Made by a program: the position numbers and the translations under genes
The notes under the pieces: model-generated
Database searches by the model: none
Told to the model about the DNA's origin: nothing
What the model saw: only the letters and a program-made list of their open reading frames with translations
NCBI RefSeq assembly: GCF_013391105.1
Contig: NZ_CP058335.1
Location: 1,550,001-1,614,000, forward strand
Origin: Natronomonas salina
GTDB taxonomy: Archaea > Halobacteriota > Halobacteria > Halobacteriales > Haloarculaceae
DNA length: 64,000 nucleotides
Direction of reading: 5' to 3'
In this document: positions 8,694-17,470 of the stretch, piece by piece
How positions within the stretch are numbered: the first letter of the stretch is position 1
Layout: the number at the start of each line of letters is the position of its first letter

Positions 8694-8745
8694 TATGTCT
8701 ACTTTATTCGGTTAAGTTAGGATGTTCGTAGCGTATCTAGACATA
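8694..8745. repeat. inverted repeat upstream of small HTH gene
   Basis: TATGTCTA (8694-8701) and TAGACATA (8738-8745) are perfect 8-bp inverted arms separated by 36 nt of AT-rich sequence. They lie just before a TATA-like TTAATATT. This may be a regulatory site for the gene at 8786, or chance. Confidence 0.35.
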
Positions 8746-8785
8746 ACCCTTAATATTCGTCGACTTCACTACCGATACAGACGAC

Positions 8786-8947
8786 ATGTCCTGTAAATCC
8801 CTCACGACGGCCCTGACGCTCTACCGTAGCGAGACGCTCACCCTGGAGCAGGCGGCCCGGCGAAGCGGCGTCCCGGCAATGAAGTTCGCGGCCGCGCTCC
8901 GCTCGCACGGAATCCCCGTCAGAGAGGAGCGCGGCGAAGCGAGGTAG
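8786..8947 (+). CDS. small haloarchaeal HTH-like protein
   Basis: This 53-aa protein begins MSCKSLTTALTLYRSE. A helix-turn-helix-like stretch follows (LTLEQAARRSGVPAMKFAAAL), and it ends REERGEAR. A TATA-like TTAATATT lies about 30 nt upstream, as expected for a leaderless mRNA. Very similar short proteins are frequent in haloarchaea. The HTH-like pattern suggests DNA binding, but no function is known. It is too short to score well on length alone, but composition and promoter support it. Confidence 0.65.
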   Translation: MSCKSLTTALTLYRSETLTLEQAARRSGVPAMKFAAALRSHGIPVREERGEAR

Positions 8948-8996
8948 GTCGTCGCGAGAGGCGCCGAGAGCCCGGATACCGGATAACGGGTCGAAC

Positions 8997-9956
8997 CTAC
9001 CCGTCTCCGTCGTCCAGCTCCCGCGTGGTCACCTCGTAGTACCTCCCCTCGTACTCGTAGATGCGGTCGGAGCGCGAGCCGAAGATGGGGCGCGTCGAAC
9101 TGTACTCCTCCAGCCGGACCGCCTCCGCGTCCCGCTCCCTCGACAGGGCGATGGCGTCGCGGAGCCGGTGTCGCCGGAGCACCTGCTCGGTGATCAGCTG
9201 GGTCGGGGTCGCGCCGGGGTCCTCGACCCGTCGGAGTTCGAACGCGCCGAGCCGCGAGGAGTCGCCGCGCCGCCCGCGGGACGACTGCGCGACGAGCGTC
9301 TCGCCCTCCCACGCCGTCTCCTCGATCGCGTCCGTCGGCGTCAGCGCCAACTGGTCGCCGTCGAACTCGAAGGTGGTGGCGAAGGCGATAGCCTGCCCAT
9401 GGTCCTCGCCCTCGAACCACCCCCGGCTCCGGAAGGCGTAGGTCCCGCCGCCAAACCCGCCGACCGTGATACTGTTTTCGCCGCCGGATCGCGGGACCGG
9501 GGCTCCGTCCTCGATGCCGTCGTTGTCGACCGTGAGCGTCCAGGTGTGGGACCCACCCGGCTGGACGGTCATCAGCGGGTCGTTCGAGCCACGCGGCGCG
9601 ACGTGGTACCACTCGCCGTCGACGCGCTTGTGGACCAGCCAGTTGTAGAAGTTCGTCTGCAGCGTCCGCTCGCTCCCGTTGTAGAGGGTGAACTCGATCG
9701 GTTCGTCCGCCGTCGCCGTCCGGGGGTCGGGCTCGAGGTACGCGTCGACGGATTCGGGGTCGATCCCGTCGTAACAGACCACCCGATCGACCCGATCGTA
9801 CTCCGGACACGCGGTCTCGAGCGATCCGGCGGGCGTGCTCGCGGGCGTCTCGGTGGGCTGGGGCTCGTCGTCCCCCGACGGCCCCGTCAGACAGCCCGCG
9901 ACGAGCGCCGCCCCCGTGGCGGCTCCGGCGGCCGCGAGGAGTCGTCGTCGGTTCAT
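8997..9956 (-). CDS. Tat-exported lipoprotein, unknown function
   Basis: This 319-aa protein starts MNRRRLLAAAG and has a lipobox ALVAGC, so it is predicted to be exported by Tat and anchored by lipid on the outer face. A Thr/Pro-rich linker follows. The remainder is a beta-rich domain with an ITVGGFGGGTYAFRSR segment, after which residues turn acidic. No enzyme motif is seen. I chose the second ATG because the twin-arginine motif then sits at the N-terminus. It stands alone between small genes on the plus strand. Confidence 0.8.
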   Translation of the reverse strand: MNRRRLLAAAGAATGAALVAGCLTGPSGDDEPQPTETPASTPAGSLETACPEYDRVDRVVCYDGIDPESVDAYLEPDPRTATADEPIEFTLYNGSERTLQTNFYNWLVHKRVDGEWYHVAPRGSNDPLMTVQPGGSHTWTLTVDNDGIEDGAPVPRSGGENSITVGGFGGGTYAFRSRGWFEGEDHGQAIAFATTFEFDGDQLALTPTDAIEETAWEGETLVAQSSRGRRGDSSRLGAFELRRVEDPGATPTQLITEQVLRRHRLRDAIALSRERDAEAVRLEEYSSTRPIFGSRSDRIYEYEGRYYEVTTRELDDGDG

Positions 9957-10129
9957 CTCGCGCATGCTGGTGCGATAGGACCAGCCGGAGATATACGTCG
10001 GGATACGTCAAACGAGCGTTTCACCGAACCTGCACGGGCGGGGGAATTCGTCCACGCGTCCGCCGCGGCGAGAGTGGTTCGATTCAGTAGAGTTATGCTC
10101 GGAGATAACGACCCACTCGACACCCCTCC

Positions 10130-11416
10130 ATGGCCCTCGCCCGCGCGCTGTGGCGCCGCCGCTCGGAGCAGCCCCGCCTGTTCGCGGTCACGGTCCTCGC
10201 CGTCGCGGTCTTCGCGGGCTGGCTGTACGTCGACTACCGGCTCCGGGGCCTGGGCCTGGCGACGCCCTTCGGGTTCAACGACTTCGGGGCGTACTACAAC
10301 GCCGTCGCGCGGTGGCAGGCCGGCGAGACGCTGTACCTCCGGGACGGCGACGGCGGCTTCCACGGGAGCTACCTCTACCCGCCGGTCACGGTCCTCGCCT
10401 TCTACCCGCTGTACGCCCTGGAGTTCCTCACCGCCGCGGTGCTGTTCTCGGCGCTGTCGCTGGTGCTGCTGTGGGTCGGGCTGGACGCGGTCGTCCGGCG
10501 CCTCGGCTACCGGCCGACCGTCGGCGAACGACTCGCCCTGTTGCTGTTCCTGTTCGTCTTCCACCCGGCGCTGCGGGACTTCAAGTGGGGCCAGGTGTCG
10601 ACGCTCCTCGCGGCGCTGCTGTGTTTCGCCTTCTACGCCCACGAGGTCGCCGAGGAGACCGCCGGGGCGGAACGCGAGGACGGGCGGCTGAAGCGGACCG
10701 CAGCCCAGATCGCCAGCGGCGCGCTGACGACGCTCGCGAGCGCGTTCAAGCCGTTCGTCGCCGCCTCCGGCGCACACCTGCTCCGGAACCGCCTCCGGCT
10801 GGCCGGCGCCATCGGCGCGGCGGTCCTGCTGGTCGGCGCGTCGCTGTGGGTGTTCGGCCCCGACGCCCACTGGCGGTACCTCGAGGTGCTCCGGTGGGGG
10901 AAGGGCTGGGGGACGACCGAACCCGTCCGCCGCTGGGACACGGGCGCCGCGTACCGGCCGCTGTACGCGTTCGGTCGGTTCCAGCCGGCGCTGAGTCTCG
11001 TCGGCTGTCTCGCCGTCGTCGCCCTGGTCTGGCGGGCCCGCGATGCCCGGAGCCGGCTCGCCCGTCACAGCACCTTCGCGCTCGGGGTCGCCGTCGTCCC
11101 GCTTCTGGCCCCGCGGGTCGACAGCCACGACCTCGTCCTGTTGCTCCTGCCGGCGGTGGTGGCGCTGTCGATCGAGCTACGCGCGGCCGACGGCCACGCG
11201 TGGCTCCCCATCGCCGCAATCCTCGGACTCCACCTCCACCGGTACGTAATCGCCGTGCTGGCCTGGCCGCCCGAGTGGCTGCTGGCCGAGTCGACCGGGC
11301 GGCTGCTCGTCCCGTACCTCCAGCCCGGGATGTGGGCGACGTTCGCGCTGGTCGGCCTGCTGGCGTGGCGCCTCTACCAGGCGGGCAGCGACGACCCGAC
11401 GGCCGCCCCCGGATAG
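10130..11416 (+). CDS. GT87/DUF2029-type membrane glycosyltransferase
   Basis: This 428-aa polytopic membrane protein has around ten hydrophobic helices. The N-terminal part carries the pattern of GT-C family 87: after the first helix comes GFNDFGAYYNAVARW with an Asp that is usually catalytic, then GSYLYPPVTVLAFYPL. The family uses polyprenyl-phosphate-linked sugars as donors, as in mannosyltransferases. Haloarchaeal members are assumed to act on lipids or S-layer glycans. The substrate here is unknown. It is followed after 106 bp by an SGNH-like gene on the same strand. Confidence 0.8.
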   Translation: MALARALWRRRSEQPRLFAVTVLAVAVFAGWLYVDYRLRGLGLATPFGFNDFGAYYNAVARWQAGETLYLRDGDGGFHGSYLYPPVTVLAFYPLYALEFLTAAVLFSALSLVLLWVGLDAVVRRLGYRPTVGERLALLLFLFVFHPALRDFKWGQVSTLLAALLCFAFYAHEVAEETAGAEREDGRLKRTAAQIASGALTTLASAFKPFVAASGAHLLRNRLRLAGAIGAAVLLVGASLWVFGPDAHWRYLEVLRWGKGWGTTEPVRRWDTGAAYRPLYAFGRFQPALSLVGCLAVVALVWRARDARSRLARHSTFALGVAVVPLLAPRVDSHDLVLLLLPAVVALSIELRAADGHAWLPIAAILGLHLHRYVIAVLAWPPEWLLAESTGRLLVPYLQPGMWATFALVGLLAWRLYQAGSDDPTAAPG

Positions 11417-11522
11417 GCCGTCCGAAGTCGGGAGTATCGATGTCCTAACCCGCCGGCTGCAGCCGGGTCGTCGGTCAACCGTCCCCCCACCCTCATACGG
11501 CGTAAGCCCGTAGCGGAACGCG

Positions 11523-12893
11523 ATGGCACCGCTGGTACCTGCCTTCCTCGTCGGCGCGGTCTTCGCAGTCGTGGAGTACGTCTCCTATCGCACCCTCAAC
11601 CGCTACGGCGGCGGCCTCGACAGCCTCCCGACGGTCGTCATGGAGGAGTTCCCGGAAATCGACGCCGCGCTCCTGGAGAAGTTCACCAGCTTCGACCCCG
11701 AACTGGGCTGGGCGCCGCAACCGAACATGGAGAAGCAGAAGGACACCGGCGACCACCTCCCGGGCGAGGAGGTCCGGACCGTCGTGACGTACTCGACGGA
11801 CGAGTACGGCAGCCGGGTCTGTCCGGCCCGCGACCGCGACCCCGAGCGGACGGCCGACCCGGACGCCGACGCCGAGGAACCGGCCGAAGCGGCCGGTCGA
11901 ACCGACGGCGCCGGCGCGGCGACGGGCTCGACCGACATCGCGGACTCCGGGTCGCCGTCGGTCTCGACGTACGGCGACTCCTACTGCTTCTGCCGGGAGG
12001 TCAACGACGACGAGACGTTCCAGCACTACCTCGCCGAACGGCTCGACGCCCACGTCGGCAACTACGGCGGCGGGAACTACGGGCTCGACCAGGCGGTCCT
12101 CCGCATGAAGCGGCAGTACCCGAAGGACCCGACCGACTACGTCTGCATGGTCGTGACGGCCTCCTCGATCGCCCGCATCCTCAGCGTCTGGAAGCACTAC
12201 CAGGAGTTCGGCAACGTCCTGGCGGTGAAGCCGCGCTACCGCCTCGAGAACGGCGACCTGGAGCTCGTCGAGAGCCCCGTCGACGAGAAGGAGGACCTCC
12301 TCGACCTGGAGTCGCGGGCCGACCTCCTCCGGTCGAACGACTTCCACTACGACCGGTGGTTCCTGCCGCACCTGGCGACGTTCCCCTACTCGCGGACCCT
12401 CTTCGGCGACGCCGACCACGTCCGCTACTGCGCCTACGGCGCCCTCCAGGACCTCGAGGCCCGGTACGGCCGCTCCATCCCCGGCGTCGACCCCGCCGAC
12501 CGCCAGAAGGACACCGTCCTCCGGCTCGAGGAGGACCGCGTCGAGTACCACCAGGACCTCTACGAGGAGCAGTCGGACCTCTTCGAGGCCGTCGTCGGCG
12601 AGTTCGTCGACTACGCCGAGGAACAGGACTTCACGCCGGTCTTCGCGATGGTCGGCCAGCTCCGCTACGCCAGGCGCCGCGCCGAGCACGGCCCCATCTA
12701 CGGCGACCTGCTGGACCGCCTCGACGACGAGTACGACGTCCTCGAGACAGTCGACGTCGCCGAGCACTTCCCCGAGAGCGACGACCCCGACGCCGTCGAC
12801 TCGCTGTACGTCGACCGCGGCGAGGGCGGCCACTACAGCCCCCAGACCAACGAGCGCATCGCCGACATCCTGATGGCCGAGGTCTTCGACTGA
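11523..12893 (+). CDS. SGNH/GDSL hydrolase-like protein
   Basis: This 456-aa protein starts with a short hydrophobic segment. A region ending in STYGDSYCFC follows, where Ser153 sits in a GDS block I context. A GGNYGLDQAVLRMKRQYP stretch resembles the Gly/Asn blocks of SGNH enzymes. Near the C-terminus DRGEGGHYSP supplies the expected Asp/His pair. Together these suggest an esterase or acyl-transfer enzyme acting on polymers. An Ala/Glu/Asp-rich low-complexity insert covers about residues 105-145. The pairing with a GT87 glycosyltransferase suggests envelope glycan modification, but this is inference. Confidence 0.65.
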   Translation: MAPLVPAFLVGAVFAVVEYVSYRTLNRYGGGLDSLPTVVMEEFPEIDAALLEKFTSFDPELGWAPQPNMEKQKDTGDHLPGEEVRTVVTYSTDEYGSRVCPARDRDPERTADPDADAEEPAEAAGRTDGAGAATGSTDIADSGSPSVSTYGDSYCFCREVNDDETFQHYLAERLDAHVGNYGGGNYGLDQAVLRMKRQYPKDPTDYVCMVVTASSIARILSVWKHYQEFGNVLAVKPRYRLENGDLELVESPVDEKEDLLDLESRADLLRSNDFHYDRWFLPHLATFPYSRTLFGDADHVRYCAYGALQDLEARYGRSIPGVDPADRQKDTVLRLEEDRVEYHQDLYEEQSDLFEAVVGEFVDYAEEQDFTPVFAMVGQLRYARRRAEHGPIYGDLLDRLDDEYDVLETVDVAEHFPESDDPDAVDSLYVDRGEGGHYSPQTNERIADILMAEVFD

Positions 12894-12920
12894 ACCGCCG
12901 CGACCGTTCTGCAGCGACGT

Positions 12921-14114
12921 TCAGGCGACGCCGGCGCCGACGAGCAGCCGGACCAGGCCGTACGTGACGGCGAAGGCGCCGACCAGCGAGCCGACCCACG
13001 CGGCGATCGTGAAGTAGAGCTTCCGCGGGTTGACCTCGCCGGCGGCGCCCGTGGCGGCGCCGCTGCCGACGATGGCGGCGATGATGATCTCGTTGAAGGA
13101 GACCGGCACGCCGTAGGCGATGGCGATCTGGGCGAGCAGGAACGCCGGCACCAGCGCGGCGATGGACCGCGACGGCGACAGCGTCGCGTACTCCACGGCG
13201 ACGGCCTCGATGAGGCGCGCCGACCCTGTCAGCGCCCCGACGACGAGCCCGCCGGCGGCGACCAGCAGGACCGGCGTGTAGCCGACCGACAGTTCCTCAA
13301 GGAGCGGCATCACCGGGCCGACCGCGAGGCCGATCTGGTTGCCGGCGCCGGAGAAGGCGACGAGGATGCCGAGCCAGACGAGCAGCCGGCGGTTGGTCTC
13401 CGACTCGCCGTGCTGGAGCGTCAGTCGGTACCCCAGCCAGGCGCCGCCGGCGGCGAAGAGGATCGGGAGCCCGACCCGGACGACCTCCTGGACCACCGGT
13501 GTCCAGGCGGCGAGCGTCCCCGCGAGCGTCCCCCGCTGGCCCGCCGGTCCGAAGTACGGGAGTTCGAACAACGGGATCGTCAGGAAGACGACGCCGGCGA
13601 CCGCCGAGACCGCGTACTCCTTCGGCAGGTCGTCGCGCACCAGCAGCTTCGCGATGACGTACGAGGCGAGGGCGACGACGAACGGCGCGACGACCCAGAC
13701 GGCTGCGAGACGGGTGTAGACGTCCCAGGCGGGGGCGCCGCCGAGTGCGAGCCCGGCCGCCACCATCGACCCCGTGACGGTGAAGGCGGCGGGGATCGGG
13801 TAGCGTCCGATCGCGCCGATCGCCATCAGCACCGCCGAGAAGAGGATGGCGACGCCCGCCGCCAGCGGGGTGACGGCCGTGCCGCGGACGAGCCCGCTCC
13901 CGATCGTCTCGGTGACGCTGGCCCCCTGGAGGAGCGCGCCGAAGAACCCGAAGACGGCGAGCAGAACCGCCGCGCGGCGAACGGGGATGGCGTTGGCTCC
14001 GACGGCCGGCGCGAACGCGCCGCCACCGATGGCCACGGCGCCGATCGACCAGGCCATGAACAGCCCCGCGACCGCGGCGACGACGACGGTGATAGCGAAG
14101 AGCGTTCCGGCCAC
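12921..14114 (-). CDS. PiT-type inorganic phosphate transporter homologue
   Basis: This 397-aa protein with about ten helices is arranged as two inverted PiT repeats. It is recognised by the FAPAVGANAIPVRRA segment and the following QGASVTETIG element. The classical GANDVANA-type signatures are weakened: the first half reads WSIGAVAIGGGAFAP and the second AFSGAGNQIGLAVGP. Phosphate (or another oxyanion) symport is the family role, but the altered signatures leave the substrate open. It lies 24 bp downstream of an Nramp-like gene on the same strand, likely co-transcribed. Confidence 0.75.
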   Translation of the reverse strand: MAGTLFAITVVVAAVAGLFMAWSIGAVAIGGGAFAPAVGANAIPVRRAAVLLAVFGFFGALLQGASVTETIGSGLVRGTAVTPLAAGVAILFSAVLMAIGAIGRYPIPAAFTVTGSMVAAGLALGGAPAWDVYTRLAAVWVVAPFVVALASYVIAKLLVRDDLPKEYAVSAVAGVVFLTIPLFELPYFGPAGQRGTLAGTLAAWTPVVQEVVRVGLPILFAAGGAWLGYRLTLQHGESETNRRLLVWLGILVAFSGAGNQIGLAVGPVMPLLEELSVGYTPVLLVAAGGLVVGALTGSARLIEAVAVEYATLSPSRSIAALVPAFLLAQIAIAYGVPVSFNEIIIAAIVGSGAATGAAGEVNPRKLYFTIAAWVGSLVGAFAVTYGLVRLLVGAGVA

Positions 14115-14138
14115 ACGCTCCCTACTCCCCGGAGCCCC

Positions 14139-15374
14139 TCATACCCACTGGACGATGGTCGATCCGAGCGACTGCGTGGTGACCAGCGCCGCGACGATCA
14201 TCAGCGCGACCGCGGTGACGAACGAGAAGTCCTCGAACCACGAGAGCTCGTAGTGCTCGTGGGTCGCGAGGTACAGCGCGACGACCGTCGCCGGCAGCCC
14301 GACGACGCCGTTGACGGCCGGCATCAGCAGCGCGAGGCGGACCGGCGTGAAGTCCGTGAACGCGAGGATGGGGACGGCGAGGACGACCGACAGCGCGATG
14401 AGCACCTCGACGACGAGCCGGAACGGCCGGTCGCCGAAGCTGGTGTCGAGGCCGAACGCCTGTGGGACCATGAAGCCGGCGCCGAACAGCGTCCCCGTGG
14501 CGCTCGAGAACGAGGCGGCGCCGGCGGCGATGACGAACACTGGCAGCGCCCACTGGCCGGCGTGTGCGACGAGCGGCCGCGCGGGGTCGATCAGCGAGGA
14601 TTCCCCGGTGGGGACCGTGATGGCGGCGATGATCAGCACCGCGGCGCTCATCAGGATCGCCGCCAGCAGTCCGAAGGTGTGGTCGCGGCGGTACCGGCCG
14701 AGCGTCTCGAAGGGCTTGTCGCCGTACATGCTCGTCTGGATGAAGAAGTTCGGGTAGTAGATCGTCGTCCCGACGAGCGCGATGATCATCGTCAGGTAGC
14801 CCACGTCGGTGTTCATCGTGGGGACGAGCCCGCCCGCGGCCGCGGCGACCGGGACCTCCACGCCGAAGAACAGCAGGAGGTACGACCCGAAGACGGCCAG
14901 CACGAGGATCGCGATGACGGTCTCGATGCGGTGGTAGACCTTCAGTTCGACGAGCGCGAGGCCGGCGGCGCCGGCCAGTACGGTCCAGATCAGGACGTTG
15001 TCCAGCGGCGTCAGGTACGCGAGCGCCGCCCCGGCCAGCGCGTAGTTGGCGACGCTCCAGAAGTGCATGATGAACGCGATGAAGAGGGCGAACCCCTTCG
15101 CGGGGCGATCGCCGATGCCGTCGCGGATGAACGCCATGAGCGGCTGGTCCCGGACGGCCATCCGGATCGACATCTCGTGGACGGCGAGGCCGACCAGCAG
15201 CGACGCCGGAAGGACCCACAGCAGGCTGAACCCGAAGTTCGCGCCGGTCGACGTGAGGATGTAGATCGACCCGGCGCCGAAGATGTTCGCGGCGAACAGC
15301 AGCCCCATCCCGTAGCTCTCCAGGACGTGCTGCAGTCGACGGTACGTTCCGTCGGTCCACTGGGCGTTGCTCAT
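14139..15374 (-). CDS. Nramp-like transporter lacking canonical metal motif
   Basis: This 411-aa protein has about eleven helices. Overall layout, helix lengths and the FSSATGTLFGAGFMVPQAFG element match the Nramp (SLC11/APC fold) superfamily. In canonical Nramp proteins TM1 holds DPGN and TM6 holds an MPH motif, which bind divalent metal. Here TM1 reads FAANIFGAGSIYIL and the TM6 region reads VGTTIYYPNFF, so those ligands are absent. Transport of Mn/Fe should therefore not be assumed. It is the first gene of a pair with the PiT-like gene. A paralogue diverges at 16124. Confidence 0.75.
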   Translation of the reverse strand: MSNAQWTDGTYRRLQHVLESYGMGLLFAANIFGAGSIYILTSTGANFGFSLLWVLPASLLVGLAVHEMSIRMAVRDQPLMAFIRDGIGDRPAKGFALFIAFIMHFWSVANYALAGAALAYLTPLDNVLIWTVLAGAAGLALVELKVYHRIETVIAILVLAVFGSYLLLFFGVEVPVAAAAGGLVPTMNTDVGYLTMIIALVGTTIYYPNFFIQTSMYGDKPFETLGRYRRDHTFGLLAAILMSAAVLIIAAITVPTGESSLIDPARPLVAHAGQWALPVFVIAAGAASFSSATGTLFGAGFMVPQAFGLDTSFGDRPFRLVVEVLIALSVVLAVPILAFTDFTPVRLALLMPAVNGVVGLPATVVALYLATHEHYELSWFEDFSFVTAVALMIVAALVTTQSLGSTIVQWV

Positions 15375-16123
15375 CGGAAGCTACACCCCGCGTGATACAC
15401 GTCGTGCCGCGCTCCACCGTCGGAACCCCATACAGGTTGCATTCACTCCCTGTTCGAGGGGGACAGGGGTAGGTGCGGAGCCTAACCAGATTGGGATACC
15501 GTCACGCCAGCGATGAAAAAAGCCGCCAGAGACCCAGATGGCCCTGTCTTCCGTACCGTACGTTTATATCAGCAGTTTGATGCTAGAATTATCTGACAGT
15601 TACGCTGCAGACGGTTCCATCACAGTGCCTGCCGTGCCCCTTGAACTTCGATTCGTGTGTGCTATTTGTCACCGTGAACCCCTGTTCGATTCTGATCGAC
15701 GATGATTCAAGGATCCACCGTGCGAACTGTGCATCGAAGATAGGTGGAAACTGTGCCACGTAGCGGTGATTCTCACGGTTCGCTGTAGGAGTCTAGAACC
15801 GCTTCTAGGTTATCGAAAACCGGCTGGGAAAACCCCTTAACAATTTGACTCGTCTATAGAGTACACGAGGCGTGTCCACTCCGACGCCGTCCACTCGCGG
15901 TTCGGGTCGCGAGACCCAGACGCATGCAGACCGGAAGACGGCCCAGTCCGTCTCCGGAGTTCAGACTACCTATGCTAGGACAGGCACCACGGACAGACGC
16001 ATCGCTACCGAACCAACCCGCCGAAGTACAAGTACTTCGTTCTGAATCCCACCACGGATCGATCGGACTTCACCGACGTACAGCAGCGGCCAACCAGATC
16101 AGAACGCACTCGGGAAGTGACAC
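15375..16123. other. 749-bp divergent intergenic region between Nramp-like paralogues
   Basis: No convincing gene is present. Short frames (for example 15924-16127) have non-haloarchaeal composition. The stretch has AT-rich parts, a plus-strand TATA-like CGTTTATATC near 15560, and an 8-2-8 palindrome at 16022-16039. It probably carries the promoters of both transporter genes. Confidence 0.6.
16022..16039. promoter_or_regulatory. 8-2-8 palindrome upstream of Nramp-like gene
   Basis: CGAAGTACAAGTACTTCG has perfect 8-bp arms around AA. It lies about 85 bp upstream of the Nramp-like start at 16124. It looks like a dimeric repressor site, possibly metal-responsive given the neighbour, but no regulator gene is nearby. 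Confidence 0.5.
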
Positions 16124-17371
16124 ATGAGTAGCGATACGTCCACCGTCGTCGACGTCGTCCCCGGCGGCGAGGCCATCCACGGCGCGCTGTACCGCTACGG
16201 CCTCGGCATCCTCTTCGCCGCGAACGTCTTCGGCGCCGGGTCGGTGTACATCCTCGCCGACACCGGCGCGAACTTCGCGTTCGCGCTGCTGTGGGTGCTG
16301 CCGCTGGCCTTCCTCATCGACATCGCGCTGCACGACATGTCGGCGCGACTCGCCGTCAAGGACGAACCGCTCGCCGACTACATCGTCGACGTCCTCCCCT
16401 TCGGCGGCCCGTCGCTGCTCGTCGGCATCTCCCTGATGTCGGCGCTGTGGGCCGTCTCCAACTACGCCGTCGCCGGCGCCGCGCTGGCGTGGCTCGTCCC
16501 CGGCCTCGACAACGTGTTAGTCGGCATCCTGCTGGCCGCCGGTATCGGCATCGCCATCGTCCAGTTGAAGGTCTACGACCGGGTCGAGGCCGCCATCGCC
16601 GCGATCGTCATCGCGGTGTTCGGCTCCTACGGGCTGCTGCTGGCCGGGCTAGACGTCCCCTGGCAGTCGGTCGCCAGCGGCCTCGTCCCCATCCTGCAGA
16701 CCGAAATCGGCTACCTGACGGCCGTCATCGCGCTGCTCGGGACGACGGTCTACTGGCCGAACTTCTTCATCCAGTCGTCGATCAGCCCCACCAAGGAGTG
16801 GGACGACGTCTGGCGGTACCGCCGCGACAACGCCGTCGGCATCGCGACGACGCTCCTCATCGGGAGCTTCGTGATGATCGTCTCCGCTGTCACCCTCTCG
16901 GAGGGCCAGATGACCCTGACCGGCCCCGGCCAGCCGCTGGCCGACGCGCTCGGGCAGGGCGCCCTCATCGTCTTCCTCGTCGCGGCGTTCCTCGCCAGCA
17001 TCAGCTCGGCGACCGGGACGCTGTTCGGCGCCGGGTTCATGGTCCCGCAGGCGCTCGGCAACCGCACCGTCTTCGGCGACCAGGGCTTCCGGCGCACCGT
17101 CATCGCACTGATCGTCGCCTCGGCGGCCGTCGCCATCCCGCTGCTGCGGTTCACCGGCTTCGGGCCCGTCGAGATGGCGATCATCATGCCGGCGATCAAC
17201 GGCCTCATCGGCCTGCCGGTGACCGTCTTCGCACTGATCGGCGCCGTCAACCACTTCTACGACGTCGAGTGGTACGAGAACCTCGGGTTCCTGGCGGCCG
17301 GGCTCGTCCTGCTCGGCGGCAGCATGCTGACGGCGCAGTCGCTGTACGAGACCATCGTCGGCATCCTGTAG
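16124..17371 (+). CDS. Nramp-like transporter lacking canonical metal motif
   Basis: This 415-aa paralogue of the protein at 14139-15374 has about eleven helices. It shares the TM1 stretch AANVFGAGSVYIL, the LLGTTVYWPNFFIQSS stretch in the TM6 region, and SSATGTLFGAGFMVPQ. As in its sister, the DPGN and MPH metal ligands of true Nramp proteins are missing. The two genes diverge from a common 749-bp region. A palindrome upstream suggests controlled expression. Substrate unknown. Confidence 0.75.
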   Translation: MSSDTSTVVDVVPGGEAIHGALYRYGLGILFAANVFGAGSVYILADTGANFAFALLWVLPLAFLIDIALHDMSARLAVKDEPLADYIVDVLPFGGPSLLVGISLMSALWAVSNYAVAGAALAWLVPGLDNVLVGILLAAGIGIAIVQLKVYDRVEAAIAAIVIAVFGSYGLLLAGLDVPWQSVASGLVPILQTEIGYLTAVIALLGTTVYWPNFFIQSSISPTKEWDDVWRYRRDNAVGIATTLLIGSFVMIVSAVTLSEGQMTLTGPGQPLADALGQGALIVFLVAAFLASISSATGTLFGAGFMVPQALGNRTVFGDQGFRRTVIALIVASAAVAIPLLRFTGFGPVEMAIIMPAINGLIGLPVTVFALIGAVNHFYDVEWYENLGFLAAGLVLLGGSMLTAQSLYETIVGIL

Positions 17372-17470
17372 CGGGCTCGGCGTCGGCGCCTTCAGCGGGG
17401 TCTCGGTCCGGTCGACGCTACGCCCCGGATTCGGCCCAATCACCACCCGACGACCCCTGGTTCGGGGGCC

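Noticed and set aside
15924-16127. 67-codon frame upstream of the Nramp-like gene
   Set aside because: Arg/Pro/Ser-rich with no haloarchaeal character, and it spans the palindrome and promoter area.
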